Assembly: GCF_026151205.1 (NCBI RefSeq)
Contig: NC_087074.1
Coordinates: 866,001-930,000, forward strand
Origin: Bolinopsis microptera
Lineage: Eukaryota > Ctenophora > Tentaculata > Lobata > Bolinopsidae
Direction: 5' to 3'
Length of the DNA: 64,000 bases
Positions 35,701 through 48,142 of the stretch are shown piece after piece. Each line of letters starts with the position of its first letter. Positions within the stretch are counted from its first letter, which is position 1. The notes under the pieces were generated by a model that was not told the origin of the DNA, made no database searches, and was given only the letters and a program-made list of their open reading frames with translations. Both the position numbers and the translations under genes were made by a program.

Positions 35701-38700
35701 ACAAGTTTGTGTGATACGAGAGAGCGTGCCCCCAGTATATGAGAATAACATAGAGCAATATTATCTCCTCCTACAAAGATATTATTACTCAGCTCCGGAC
35801 CTGGCTCCTAATGAATTGACATGTTCGGGGGGCTGGTGAGATAAAGGCAATTTATCTTATCAGATATAGGCATAGCCTATAATATATAGTTGGATGGCCG
35901 ATGATCCTGCGAAGGATCATCGGCAGTCATCTTCGATTCAGAATATATGGTTTACATTTTTCGCTATCCAATGATATAGCTCCATATATATATAATAGCT
36001 CCATTCTGCTGATCTTGATCAATTACGAATGGTTGGCAGTCTCCTGACAAGATCCCATGCGATGTGCAAGGGCTCGCGGATGACCTTGCTCTCTTAGCCA
36101 CGTTGGAGGGACCGGCCACAAGTGGTAACAAAGACTTTGATCATCTGAGAGAGATGACACCGAAAAGTCTTGGAGTCATTATGAAGTTATGAATTGGTGC
36201 GCTGATAACGGGCTGAAGCTGAGGACACTTAAGACACTTTCCGTAATTTTCACATGGAGGAGGAAATGGGAATTTTCAGAACTTCTATCAGTGAACGGAA
36301 TAGAAATAGAGATGAAAAGTTCCACTAAGACGATCCTGATTAATCAAAAAATGACAAATGTCCTGATAATTAAAGGGATAAACTATGACCTAAACTGGGC
36401 TCCTGTTAAAATGAAGTCAGTTTATCGTTGAAATACCGCTTTCAGTATAATTAATAAACAGGCCCGGGACTCTACGGCTTGAGACTTTAATAAACACGAA
36501 CACCGAGCGGATATTTAAACTATATGTCAACTAATTTGCACCTGAGATCATATTTATATGACCATGAAAATGACTATGAAATAAAACCATGAAAATGTCA
36601 GGTATAGTAAGTGGAACGTACCACTAAAATGTATTTCACGACAGTTGATAACCCTTTCCTTGCAGGACCACGACATAACCTTTAAGGAGTACAGATCTTG
36701 TTTAGCTAGAAAGCCGGGCACTGCCACTCCTACTGAGAAAACTGAAAACAGACTGGTAGCCAGATGGAGACAGGCTGACCAAGACGGAGATAGTAGACTA
36801 TCATTGTAAGTATTTCTAATACTGTGTACCAAGACGGAGATAGTAGACTATCATTGTAAGTATTTCTAATACTGTGTACCAAGACGGAGATAGTAGACTA
36901 TCATTGTAAGTATTTCTAATACTGTGTACCAAGACGGAGATAGTAGACTATCATTGTAAGTATTTTTAATACTGTGTACCAAGACGGAGATAGTAGACTA
37001 TCATTGTAAGTATTTTTAATACTGTGTACCAAGACGGAGATAGTAGACTATCATTGTAAGTATTTCTAATACTGTGTACCAAGACGGAGATAGTAGACTA
37101 TCATTGTAAGTATTTTTAATACTGTGTACCAAGACGGAGATAGTAGACTATCATTGTAAGTATTTTTAATACTGTGTACCAAGACGGAGATAGTAGACTA
37201 TCATTGTAAGTATTTTTACTACTGTAGTACGGAGATAGTAGACTATCATTGTAAGTATTTTTATTACTGTAGTACGGAGATAGTAGACTATCATTGTAAG
37301 TATTTTTAATACTGTGTACCAAGACGGAGATAGTAGACTATCATTGTAAGTATTTTTAATACTGTGTACCAAGACGGAGATAGTAGACTATCATTGTAAG
37401 TATTTCTAATACTGTATACCAAGACGGAGATAGTAGACTATCATTGTAAGTATTTTTAATACTGTGTACCAAGACGGGGATAGTAGACTATCATTGTAAG
37501 TATTTTTAATACTGTGTACCAAGACGGAGATAGTAGACTATCATTGTAAGTATTTTTACTACTGTAGTACGGAGATAGTAGACTATCATTGTAAGTATTT
37601 TTACTACTGTAGTACGGAGATAGTAGACTATCATTGTAAGTATTTTTAATACTGTGTACCAAGACGGAGATAGTAGACTATCATTGTAAGTATTTTTAAT
37701 ACTGTGTACCAAGACGGAGATAGTAGACTATCATTGTAAGTATTTTTAATACTATGTACCAAGACGGAGATAGTAGACTATCATTGTAAGTATTTTTAAT
37801 ACTGTGTACCAAGACGGAGATAGTAGATTATCATTGTAAGTATTTTTAATACTGTGTACCAAGACGGAGATAGTAGACTATCATTGTAAGTATTTTTAAT
37901 ACTGTGTACCAAGACGGAGATAGTAGACTATCATTGTAAGTATTTTTACTACTGTAGTACGGAGATAGTAGACTATCATTGTAAGTATTTTTACTACTGT
38001 AGTACGGAGATAGTAGACTATCATTGTAAGTATTTTTAATACTGTGTACCAAGACGGAGATAGTAGACTATCATGTAAGTATTTTTAATACTGTGTACCA
38101 AGACGGAGATAGTAGACTATCATTTTAAGTCTTTTTAATACTGTGTACCAAGACGGAGATAGTAGACTATCATTGTAAGTATTTTTAATACTGTGTACCA
38201 AGACGGAGATAGTAGACTATCATTGTAAGTATTTTTTATACTGTGTACCATTTTGTCTCTTTAAAAATGTTAATTGCTTCCATGAGTCTGAGAGACCTAT
38301 TCGATAAAACCCCAAAAGATACTACACTAAAGAAAATCATGAAGCAAAAACCAAAGCTTTAGCGAGGGATTCTATTTAAGATTTTGTGGTCTTTAGTCTT
38401 AAGAAATGCTATGAGATTAAATTCTATAAGATTAATATAATGTTTAAGAAACTACACCGAAGAAGGCACTACTCATTTGTTTTTTAGGAACGAGTTTGGG
38501 CCGTTCTATGCGCCTGACGAGATGCATCACCAACATATGCATGGCCTGCTGGTTGATGAGTACATTGACGATAGAGACGCTGATGGGGACTATATCCTGT
38601 CATTCGAGGAGTACATCTGTGAGTACTCACTACAATACTAGAGTATCACTCCAATCTGTGAGTACTCACTACAATACTAGAGTAGCACTCCAATCTGTGA

Positions 38701-41121
38701 GTACTCACTACAATACTAGATTATTATATGAGATATATACTACTTACTAGCACTTTAGTAGCACTCCAATCTGTGTATTAGTGCTTTTATAACTTATACA
38801 ATTGTTGAACGTGTAAAATTATGGATGTTATTCTGGGTGGAATGCTGAATGAGATACAAGAAAGGTACCTCCGATCATTAACAAATTAATATTTCTCAGC
38901 TCAAAGTGTCGAGTTGAAGGATCTAAACACGGGAGACGACTGGGAGCTTAGTTTAAATGAGCGCTTTTCTAAAATCGACGAAAATAAGGTACAACAAACG
39001 ACAACGAAGTTCATGTGATAGTGCAGACCTATTTGCTATTTTGTATCTGTTATGATTCTGCGTAACTATGGTAACTAGTAGTGTAACTATGGTAACTAGT
39101 AGTGTAACTATGGTAACTTGTGACCTATTTGCTATTTTGTATCTGTTATGATTCTGCCTAGGCAGATCGACCTAGGCAGGTAGGCAGGATGATTCTGCCA
39201 TGAAGTGCAGCACGGAATAGAATGGCTCTGACCAGCGGCGGGTTCCTTTAGAAGTAGAAGATATTAATGAAAGGAAAGAACCATTATGGGACCTTGATCT
39301 GTATACACAATGGTACCAGACATGAAACCATAAAATAATGATCCCAGCGAAACCATGATTATTATTGAACTGTTATTATTATTGAACACGGCCCTGATAT
39401 TTGATTCTCCTTGCGCTTCATAATTATAAGAACACCACATGATCCAGAGCTGTGGTGATGAGAGTTCATATCACGGGGGTGGTGGATAATGAAATTTAGA
39501 ACAGTGAGATTAATGGTGGTATTATTTCAAACCATCCCTTTCATAATATTTGATTGCCTGGCTGAAGGATATGTTTATTGTTGTCAATATCAAGTCCAGT
39601 AAGGTTTGCAGTAAAATCACAATTATACGGGATCCTTGGCGAATGCAGCATTGAACAAGTGAATCAGTGTTTTGGAGGAGGAGTTAACCAATGTTTGGAG
39701 GAGGAGTTAACCAATGTTTGGAGGAGGAGTTAACCAATGTTTGGAGGAGGAGTTAACCAATGTTTGGAAGAGGAGTTAACCAATGTTTGGAGGAGGAGTT
39801 AACCAATGTTTGGAGGAGGAGTTAACCAATGTTTGGAGGAGGAGTTAACCAATGTTTGGAGGAGGAGTTAACCGATGTTTTGGAGGAGGAGTTAACCAAT
39901 GTTTGGAGGAGGAGTTAACCAATGTTTGAAGGAGGAGTTAACCAATGTTTGGAGGAGGAGTTAACCAATGTTTGGAGAAGGAGTTAACCAATGTTTGGAG
40001 GAGGAGTTAACCAATGTTTGGAGGGGGAGTTAACCAATGTTTGGAGGAGGAGTTAACCAATGTTTTGGGGAAGGAGTTAACCAATGTTTGGAGGAGGAAT
40101 TAACCAATGTTTGGAGAAGGAGTTAACCAATGTTTGGAGGAGGAGTTAACCAATGTTTGGAGGAGGAGTTAACCAATGTTTTGGAGGAGGAGTTAACCAA
40201 TGTTTGGAGGAGGAGTTAACCAATGTTTGGAGGAGGAGTTAACCAATGTTTGGAGGAGGAGTTAACCAATGTTTTGGAGGAGGAGTTAACCGATGTTTTG
40301 GAGGAGGAGTTAACCAATGTTTGGAGGAGGAATTAACCAATGTTTGGAGAAGGAGTTAACCAATGTTTGGAGGAGGAGTTAACCAATGTTTGGAGGAGGA
40401 GTTAACCAATGTTTGGAGGAGGAGTTAACCAATGTTTTGGGGAAGGAGTTAACCAATGTTTGGAGGAGGAGTTAACCAATGTTTGGAGGAGGAGTTAACC
40501 AATGTTTGGAGGAGGAGTTAACCAATGTTTGGAGGAGGAGTTAACCAATGTTTTGGAGGAGGCGTTAACCGATGTTTTGGAGGAGGAGTTAACCAATGTT
40601 TGGAGGAGGAGTTAACCAATGTTTGGAGGAGGATTTAACCAATGTTTGGAGGAGGAGTTAACTATGGTAACTAGTGGCGTAACTATGGTAACTAGTAGCG
40701 TAACTATGGTAACTAGTAGTGTAACTTTATTTCAGGACAGTAAGCTGTCTCACCCGGAAGTAGAGAACTACTTGTTCCCACCACATTACGATTACGATCC
40801 TGCTCACGAGGAAGCTGTACATATCATGAGTGAGCATATTATCTGTTAACATTGATGCTGTCAACTCTACTATATTGTGTAGTATGACCATAACTGGCCA
40901 TATTTTAATCCATCAACGCTCAACGCTCAATGGACATGTACTTCCTGATCAATTCAGCTCAAAATAAGACAACTAAAACCTTAAAATCCACAGCGGAGAC
41001 AGACGATGACAAAGATAACAAGATCTCCCACTACGAGATGATGAAACACCTGCGAGTATTCGTGGGGAGCCAAGTTTTACAGCAAGGCAAACTCCTGCTG
41101 AGATCTAGAGATGAGCTGTGA
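29708..41121 (+). CDS. reticulocalbin/calumenin-like CREC protein, ER calcium binder
   Basis: Eight exons, all GT-AG and in phase: 29708-29745, 33661-33793, 33935-34069, 36666-36805, 38488-38618, 38900-38988, 40736-40829 and 40994-41121. The product is 295 residues, close to the family's about 315. It starts with a signal peptide (MFNKVFACLSIFGVLQS) built across exons 1-2. Six EF-hand loops follow: DRDNDMKINLDE, NKKKDHDITFKE (first Asp replaced by Asn), DQDGDSRLSLNE, DADGDYILSFEE, DENKDSKLSHPE and DDDKDNKISHYE. The C-terminus has the family signature FVGSQV and ends RDEL, an HDEL/KDEL-type ER retrieval signal, so it acts as an ER-lumen calcium-binding chaperone-like protein. Introns cut loops 2 and 5 at the same point (after residue 4, phase 0), as expected from internal duplication. 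Introns 4-6 are packed with minisatellites, two of which copy splice donors. Confidence 0.92.
29746..33660 (+). other. reticulocalbin intron 1
   Basis: No gene inside. It holds a 13-15-bp degenerate repeat of GGTTTAACAAAAT type (about 29965-30035), GTGATGTGA repeats (30355-30405), an AT run (31735-31765), the CACGTG repeat listed separately, and a duplicated 23-bp block AAAATGAGACGTTCCCC (about 33568-33584 and 33640-33656) that ends at the exon-2 acceptor. Confidence 0.6.
32290..32340. promoter_or_regulatory. clustered CACGTG/CACGTGAC palindromes
   Basis: Two copies of GTGGTGCACGTGACAGTCAC separated by GT place four CACGT(G) E-box-like sites in 50 bp of intron 1. Regulatory use is unproven. 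Confidence 0.35.
34070..36665 (+). other. reticulocalbin intron 3
   Basis: About 2.6 kb. Apart from the LINE fragment at its 3' part, I see no gene; small open frames on either strand lack any family signature. Confidence 0.5.
36055..36345 (+). pseudogene. non-LTR retrotransposon RT fragment in intron 3
   Basis: Shortly after 36070 it reads LADDLALLATLEGP, the catalytic ADD box of a LINE RT. It continues after a stop and frame change with WCADNGLKLRTLKTLSVIF and VNGIEIEMKSSTKTI, typical of the segment after the ADD box. Truncated on both sides. Confidence 0.75.
36779..38249 (+). repeat. 50-bp minisatellite copying the exon 4 end and its splice donor
   Basis: About 30 tandem copies. Each contains the last 26 coding bases of exon 4 (AAGACGGAGATAGTAGACTA, then TCATT) followed by GTAAGTATTTTTAATACTGT. 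Units of 40 bp (GTAGTACGGAGATAG) occur in pairs at about 37230, 37570 and 37960, giving a higher-order period of about 340-390 bp. Only the first copy leads to a coding join: read-through meets TAA in the donor itself. Confidence 0.95.
38615..38705 (+). repeat. 39-bp tandem copies of the exon 5 splice donor
   Basis: ATCTGTGAGTACTCACTACA recurs at 38615, 38654 and 38693, with a degenerate fourth ATCTGTGT at 38769. The first is the exon 5/intron 5 junction (ATCT/GTGAGT). Confidence 0.92.
39060..39120. repeat. 21-bp repeat, left copy set, intron 6
   Basis: Three units of GTAACTATGGTAACTAGTAG. A matching set (40655-40725) lies on the far side of the 23-bp minisatellite. Confidence 0.9.
39668..40660. 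repeat. 23-bp minisatellite in intron 6
   Basis: About 43 tandem copies of TTTGGAGGAGGAGTTAACCAATG; some units have TTTT (24 bp) or AAG variants. It is followed by the 21-bp GTAACTATGGTAACTAGTAG repeat right up to the exon-7 acceptor region. Confidence 0.97.
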
Positions 41122-41253
41122 TAGTACAAACTGTGATCAAGTGATATTATGGGTATTGATAGCTAGTGCTATGTTTTATATGGAAATCACTTTAATCTTA
41201 TTATACTGAAGCACGGACCGTCTCCTCCAGTTATTTACTGTATTGTTCCCTGT

Positions 41254-41882
41254 GCAGCCCTCCTACACTGGTGCACACTAATTTCTTCTTGAAACGACCT
41301 ATTTTATGGACCATAGCATAGGTCGTACCAACAGGAAATTGGTGAGCGGCACGACTAATCAGTGCCACAACTAATCTTGAGAGGAGTCCAATATAAACCT
41401 GGCTACAGTTCTTATCAGGGCGTGTCTCTTTTTGATATCGCCCAAAATGGGATAATCGTTTAACTCCATATAAAACGGCTAGAATAACATGACAAATATT
41501 TTCGGTTATCAATTTTCATTGAAGTGTCAGGTACTAACCATGCCAAATTGATACATTTCCGAGCCTTTTGCTTTTGTTATAGTTATTTTTAATCAAAGTA
41601 TAAGACTAAGACGGGCTTTAATGTTTCAAATTATTTGATGAAGTTACAGATTTACGTTATTGTTTCTCGTTTCTCCTCTTATATAGTTGGTCTCATGCAG
41701 TGATGATGTGCCATGATATGTATTATCGATTATGAATACCAATAATACCAAAACATAACAAATCTGGAATGTGGAAATTGGAATCGTGCTTTTTATTTTG
41801 CCGTGCAATAGATTTGTAGTGTTGTAATTAGTTTAAAAGATATATTACTTATAATTGTAACCACAGAACGAGGAACTGGAGT
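41254..41882. repeat. repeat unit S, copy 1
   Basis: About 97% identical by eye to 59043-59662, same orientation, from CCCTCCTACACT to AACGAGGAACTGGAG. The minus-strand open frame in both copies resembles no family I know, and its conservation is explained by the duplication. In copy 1 unit S is followed directly by unit T. Confidence 0.9.
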
Positions 41883-41884
41883 AG

Positions 41885-42862
41885 CAGGGAACTCTAGTAG
41901 CAGGGAATAGTTGAGTGTGCACTTCGATGTATACGATTTCTGACAACACAGGGTTGTTTGTTAGATCATTCTTAACCAAAATCGTTTAGGTACGCAATTT
42001 GTGTCGCTAGACATAACCCTACAGGGCAAATTTTCTAAATTACCCTCAGTCGCGTATACGGGATTTTTGTATTGCAGCTCCTGAAGGTCATAGAGACTTC
42101 AATTTTAGCTTAAAATTACCGCAATGGCCATATTTATATACAAGTTATGAAGCAACATAAGGTCTCCAGTGCTTTGTTTTATAGATATTGACAAAAAACT
42201 GTTTTTTGTCTCAGCGAACCAAAAATGGGACTGAATTTTGATAACTTGAACTAGGAAAATCGTAAAGACTTGAATTTTAGCTTAAAATGAGCGCAAACAT
42301 CACATTTATATACAACTTATAAAGCAATATAAGCCCTTTAATGCTTATTTGTTAAGATATTGACAAAAATCGGTCATTTTGGCTACACGCGTGAGGAAAA
42401 ATACCAAATTGGGCAACAACTTTGGTCTTTTTTTGACCAGTTTTGTGCTCAAGTTATTAAAATGTGCTTTGATGTTGTAGATCGGGTGTTTTCTTCCAAT
42501 ATGGGTTTCGGTATAAATCTGGAAGCACCCGGTTTATGGGTGATAGGGGTTAAAAACCCTAAAATGTCAGGCGATGGGCGAGACAATTGTCTGAATTTGG
42601 TTATAAAAACACTTGCACTCTTTGCTAGGGTTTGCTTTTTTCTGCTACATCGATCCGATTTCTAACTACTAATCATCCCCCTCTAGATCATTCTCTTTTA
42701 GATACATGATTTCTATAAGTTCTTAAAGGTACATCCGGCATGATGTAAAGTCTATATCAAAGCATTTTAATGTGGTCTTAACAAGTTGCAAGATATTCAA
42801 ATTCACTAATATAAAACAAAGATTGTAGGTTATCCTTCTTTTACATAATATTGAGTAATTGT
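41885..42862. repeat. repeat unit T, copy 1
   Basis: The inverted counterpart of 57345-59030 minus the insertion at 58037-58758. It carries a 101-residue open frame (42360-42665) conserved in the other copy on the opposite strand. I do not recognise the frame. This copy holds the empty site for the hAT-like insertion (AAGGTCTCCAG, about 42162). Confidence 0.88.
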
Positions 42863-43937
42863 GGGCTTTTTGAGGGGGAGGCTACCCGGCGCGAGCTCTT
42901 CACTCAGGAAGCGCAAACACGTCAATATAAAAAGTTTCGCGCCCTACAAACTTCGGTAGACCTTAATGCTCGTTACACGTGGTTCACTGCGCGTGCAGTG
43001 TCTATGCGCGTGCATACTTCATATCAGTGTCATACAACATATCAGTGTCATACAACATAAAGCTATTTGTACAGGGATTTTTTTATCGCGATAAGAAGTT
43101 AATTTGCAACTGAACTCTCGTTTGCAACTGAACTCTCATCATTCACATCATACTGCACGCGCAGTGTGTACTGTATAATACAAAATCAAACATGTATAAC
43201 TATTGTCAATATTCATTATGCATTTAATCTTTAATTTTTGATGGAAATTATGATGTATAATTGCTGTTTTCCATACGAGTTAGTATGCCATGTAATATAC
43301 AAAATAACACATAACACATAATTATAACTAATACGCGACTCAAATTTAAAACTCGTTGTAAAACAATGTTTGTAGGCATATCACTATTTGTTCCGTATTG
43401 AAGTTGATTCATTTGGTTGCTTTTATTTTTCATTTTAGACATAACTACCTGTTGTATTGTAAATTACTAATCGAAAAGACTGTTTATGAATTTCTTATTT
43501 AATTATAACCTTCAACTTTGTAATTTTAAGGCGCGCGTCTTTATACATTATATGTGATCATGATATGTTTGATGTTGTAAGTTTTAGTTATTGATAATAT
43601 AATATTTATTGAAGCTCAAAATGTTGATAGAAATAATAATATCACAAGTAAATTTCAAAAATCTATCTGCAATCACAAAGTTTCACTATACTACTAGACT
43701 AAGTCAGTAGCCCAAAATCATAATATGTAAGGTACATTTATATTTAAATATCTAAGGACATTTCCATACATTTTTTGATAAAAATTATTACTTCATGTTG
43801 TTCATAACGTTTTTTTGTCTAAGAAGAACATCCTTTTGTAATTTTGTTTTCCATTATTCATTTTAAAAATAATTTATTTTTGATTGTTAGAGCACGCACT
43901 ACGCCGCGCGTTTATAAATTTATATTGCGAGAAAGAT
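42863..43937. other. AT-rich unassigned region
   Basis: Only short direct repeats (TATCAGTGTCATACAACA at about 43022; GCAACTGAACTCTC twice at about 43109). No gene seen. Confidence 0.45.
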
Positions 43938-43940
43938 TTA

Positions 43941-46888
43941 TAGTACAGGGAAATCCGTCTGAAAAAATCGATCTGCTGACACACGAAGCTTACAAAGGAT
44001 TTTTGACGTTTTTGAGTCTTAATAGGTGTCCTTTATGGCTGACCAACTTTTCCAAACTTTTCCACGTGGCTTAAGGCCACTTTTTGCCACTTTACCACTT
44101 TTTACCACCTTTCTTATTTGTCGAATATCTTTAGTTGTGAACATCGTAAAAGGTTGCGAATCAATCGAGTGTGTTCATATTATCAGGAAGAAAAACTTTT
44201 GTTCTAACAATTTTTACGTCAGATAATAATTTAATTGGATAATTATCAATTAACCAATTAGCAAAATTCTAAAAATTTTTTATTGGCTAAAAATGATCGG
44301 AATAGCTTAAAACACGGAAAAAAGTAGTTTTTAGAAAAAATTTGAAAATTTTTCACTTACATTTTTTTTTCGAGACTTGGAAAAATTTCGAAAATTCAAA
44401 ATATTTTTTTCCGCCAAAAGTGACCAAATTGCATGAAACGCGGAGAAAAATGATTTTCAAAAAAAACTTAGTCAATTTTTCGTTTCAAGAATACTTAAAT
44501 CACCAATATTTGTAGTTGGAGTTCAGTAAATCTCGGCAGATTTTAGTAATAATCAGGAATTACTAACTCTAAGTGGAAAGGTCTGAAACTGAAAAACGTT
44601 AAGTTTAACCATACGATCGCGATATAAGAGTTTCATAACTAATTACAATACAGCCTTATCGATTTTCACAGAAACTGCACCAATGGCACAGTCAAGATCG
44701 AAACGATAGCCTGCTGTACTGTCATTTTATTGATTTCAATGATGAATCAGTGGGGTTAAGAATATCACATTTGTAATAAATAAAACCTCTCTGTACCGTC
44801 AATTGTGCTATCTAAACCGGCCTACCTGTATTACCAGACCTCTTCTTTTCCTCAACAATCAAACCGAGTTGTTCATATCGCATTTGGTGGGTGATGTAAA
44901 CTAAGTAGTAATACATATCGAGCTATATTCAATCACAATACGACACAGTACGTGTATAAATATATTATATGGCTCTTAATGAGGTTTATGAAACGCTTTA
45001 TACCGTGAGAAACCCGGTATAGAGAGGTTTTACAGTTTATCACGAAAACGTCTACTTGGTCTCATGGCTCATTTACAGTTCGAAGAAGGGCAAGAACAGA
45101 TCAGGGAAACTGAGGAACAGCCAGGTCCAGGAAGCAAGTGTAAATACACCTTCCAACATCTACTGTGACTGTTTTGTATTGTACTGCATACCGCTTCATT
45201 TGCGGGATACCTCAAATCACCCCCATATATCAGGGTCGGCTAAAAGTAAAATCAACAAGGGTAACATACGGGAAAGGGTAAGATTTAGATACGAGTACAG
45301 TGTCGGGCAAGGGGTAGTAAAGAACCGGTAATAATTAATTCAGTGAAATGTTCCACGAGAGTCAGGATATTTTGGAAATTGATAATAGAGACAGATCCTG
45401 ATCAGGAAGGATTGTTAATGTTATTGAGGATGTTGATTTGAAATCCGGACGTCGTGAAGTAAAAATACAGGTTCTTCCCGCAGGATATTCGGGGCCCATG
45501 ATGATCAGCTCGGGATTAATGTGGGACAGATCGAAGACTGACAACTGAACCCAATTGAACCTAGTTCCCACTAACCAATCAGCTTAATTGGTTAGGGTTA
45601 GGGTTAGGGTTAGGGTTAGGGTTAGGGTTAGGGTTAATCTAAATGTCTAAATTGAGTTCAGTTGTCCGGTAGCCCGCTCTTGCGAGTTGACATTCTAAGT
45701 TTTCTGGTCTTTTCTTGCCTTCTTTGAGCTGTCAAAGAGCCATGAGACCAACTAGACATTTTCGTGATAAACTGTAAAACCTCTCCATATCGGGCCTCTC
45801 ACGGGAGAAACGAGAAGTGTACGGTATAGAACGTTTCATATACCTCATTAAGGGCCATAATATAATATACACGTGTTGCATTGTGTCGTATTGTGATTGA
45901 AAATAGCTCGATATGTATTACTACTTAGTTTACATCACCCACCAAATGCGATATGAACAACTCGGTTTGATTGTTGAGGAAAAGAAGAGGTCTGGTAATA
46001 CAGGTAGGCCGGTTTAGATAGCACAATTGACGGTACAGAGAGGTTTTATTTATTACAAATGTGATATTCTTAACCCCACTGATTCATCATTGAAATCAAT
46101 AAAATGACAGTACAGCAGGCTATCGTTTCGATCTTGACTGTGCCATTGGTGCAGTTTCTGTGAAAATCGATAAGGCTGTATTGTAATTAGTTATGAAACT
46201 CTTATATCGCGATCGTATGGTTAAACTTAACGTTTTTCAGTTTCAGACCTTTCCACTTAGAGTTAGTAATTCCTGATTATTACTAAAATCTGCCGAGATT
46301 TACTGAACTCCAACTACAAATATTGGTGATTTAAGTATTCTTGAAACGAAAAATTGACTAAGTTTTTTTTGAAAATCATTTTTCTCCGCGTTTCATGCAA
46401 TTTGGTCACTTTTGGCGGAAAAAAATATTTTGAATTTTCGAAATTTTTCCAAGTCTCGAAAAAAAAATGTAAGTGAAAAATTTTCAAATTTTTTCTAAAA
46501 ACTACTTTTTTCCGTGTTTTAAGCTATTCCGATCATTTTTAGCCAATAAAAAATTTTTAGAATTTTGCTAATTGGTTAATTGATAATTATCCAATTAAAT
46601 TATTATCTGACGTAAAAATTGTTAGAACAAAAGTTTTTCTTCCTGATAATATAAACACACTCGATTGATTCGCAACCTTTTACGATGTTCACAACTAAAG
46701 ATATTCGACAAATAAGAAAGGTGGTAAAAAGTGGTAAAGTGGCAAAAAGTGGCCTTAAGCCACGTGGAAAAGTTTGGAAAAGTTGGTTAGCCATAAAGGA
46801 CACCTATTAGGACTCAAAAACGTCAAAAATCCTTTGTAAGCTTCGTGTGTCAGCAGATCGATTTTTTCAGACGGATTTCCCTGTACTA
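43941..46888. mobile_element. 2.95-kb fold-back element with about 1.18-kb inverted arms and a TTAGGG core
   Basis: The arms 43941-45115 and about 45700-46888 are highly similar inverted copies. The outer ends are TAGTACAGGGAAATC / GATTTCCCTGTACTA, flanked by TTA at 43938-43940 and 46889-46891, a 3-bp duplication of the kind made by PIF/Harbinger transposases (TWA). The interior (about 585 bp) encodes no recognisable transposase and carries (TTAGGG)n. The conserved small open frames in both arms overlap poly-A/T-rich sequence and match no known family. Non-autonomous. Confidence 0.8.
45591..45636 (+). repeat. interstitial telomere-type (TTAGGG)n
   Basis: About 7.5 perfect hexamers. Flanking sequences ACAACTGAACCCAATT (about 45540) and AATTGAGTTCAGTTGT (about 45650) are inverted copies, so the array sits in the loop of its own hairpin inside the larger fold-back element. 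Confidence 0.95.
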
Positions 46889-46891
46889 TTA

Positions 46892-47454
46892 GCCAAAATA
46901 TTCGTTGCGCGTATATGATGGCTGCTGCTCACACGTGTCACTGCACACTGCTAATTTTCGACCTGTGATCGTTTGTCGACTACCAGCATTGTTTTCTACA
47001 GCTTGGATTTTGGTTAACACCACCGAACTTAGTTTAATTGTTGGTTCTTTGTGCATTTTATTGACATGACGAAATAGTTTAATTATTGGGTAATTCGTCG
47101 ACTCTTGCTTTGTGATGGCTTGCAACTGAATGCCTGATACTTATTTCTAACCTGGTATAAATTGGTAATAGCGTAGCACATGTTCTCAGATTTTAAATGA
47201 CATTGTACTACAGTTCTTAAGTTTAGCAAAGAATCAAAGTCTGCACACTCTAAATTCTCTTATTTACTTACTTTTGCTTTTGTTGGGTTTAGCGCACTGC
47301 AACAGGTTCATCAACTATCTTGACCACCCATGGCTCCGATGTTACAGGATCCTTTCACCAATCCAGGATGTATTAGTGCCTGATTTTATGTAAAATTGAG
47401 CTCTGCAACTGGCGGATCGAATAGGTGTCGAGTATCACGAATATTCCTATTTTC
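46892..47454. other. unassigned region
   Basis: A 78-residue open frame on the minus strand (46889-47125) has no signature that I recognise. Nothing else seen. Confidence 0.4.
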
Positions 47455-48142
47455 CTCACAATCCATATCCGAATACTGTTGTTTTATATCAAACAATCGC
47501 TGAGGCTGCCCCCGCTGTTATATTGATCCAGCAGCCAAAATATTTCAAATATGAATTACCAGTTTTAAACATATATTACAAACATCCCAATTTCTAGCTG
47601 GAACAGAATGACTTTTGGGACAAGTAGATTTCCTGACAGATGTTATTGAATTCTGATCTAACATCCGATGATCGTGGTCAAAAAAAGGTAAGCACTTTTT
47701 TAAAGATTATATTTTTTGTCATGATACGTACAATACCTTAAGAACGACGAATTTAGTCTACAATAAATTTAGTCAAACTTTTCGTGAGACTAAATTTCTC
47801 ACATTCCATATCTGAATAATGTTGTTTTACAATAACCAATCGCTAAGGCTGCCCCCGCTTTTATATTGATTAAGTAGTCTGCCAAAATGTTTCAAATATG
47901 AATTACCAGTTTTAAACATATATTACAAACATCCTAATTTCTAGCTGGAACAGAATGACTCTTGGAACAAGTAGATTTCCTGACAGATGTTATTGAATTC
48001 TGAACTAACATCCGATGATCGTGGTCAAAAAAAGGTAAGCACTTTTTTAAAGATTATATTTTTTGTCATGATACGTACAATACCTTAAGAACGACGAATT
48101 TAGTCTACAATAAATTTAGTCAAACTTTTCGTGAGACTAAAT
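47455..48142. repeat. 343-bp tandem duplication
   Basis: Two direct copies starting CTCACAATCCATATCCGAAT (47455) and CTCACATTCCATATCTGAAT (47798). They contain shared AGGCTGCCCCCGCT and CATCCGATGATCGTGGTC blocks, and the second half is almost identical. Confidence 0.9.

Noticed and set aside
37116-38052. Repeated 68-residue frames in the 50-bp array
   Set aside because: They are antisense readings of the amplified exon 4 donor unit and end at repeat variants.
41231-41512. 93-residue minus-strand frame as a conserved gene
   Set aside because: Conserved with 59011-59295 only because both lie in repeat unit S; no family signature or splice context.
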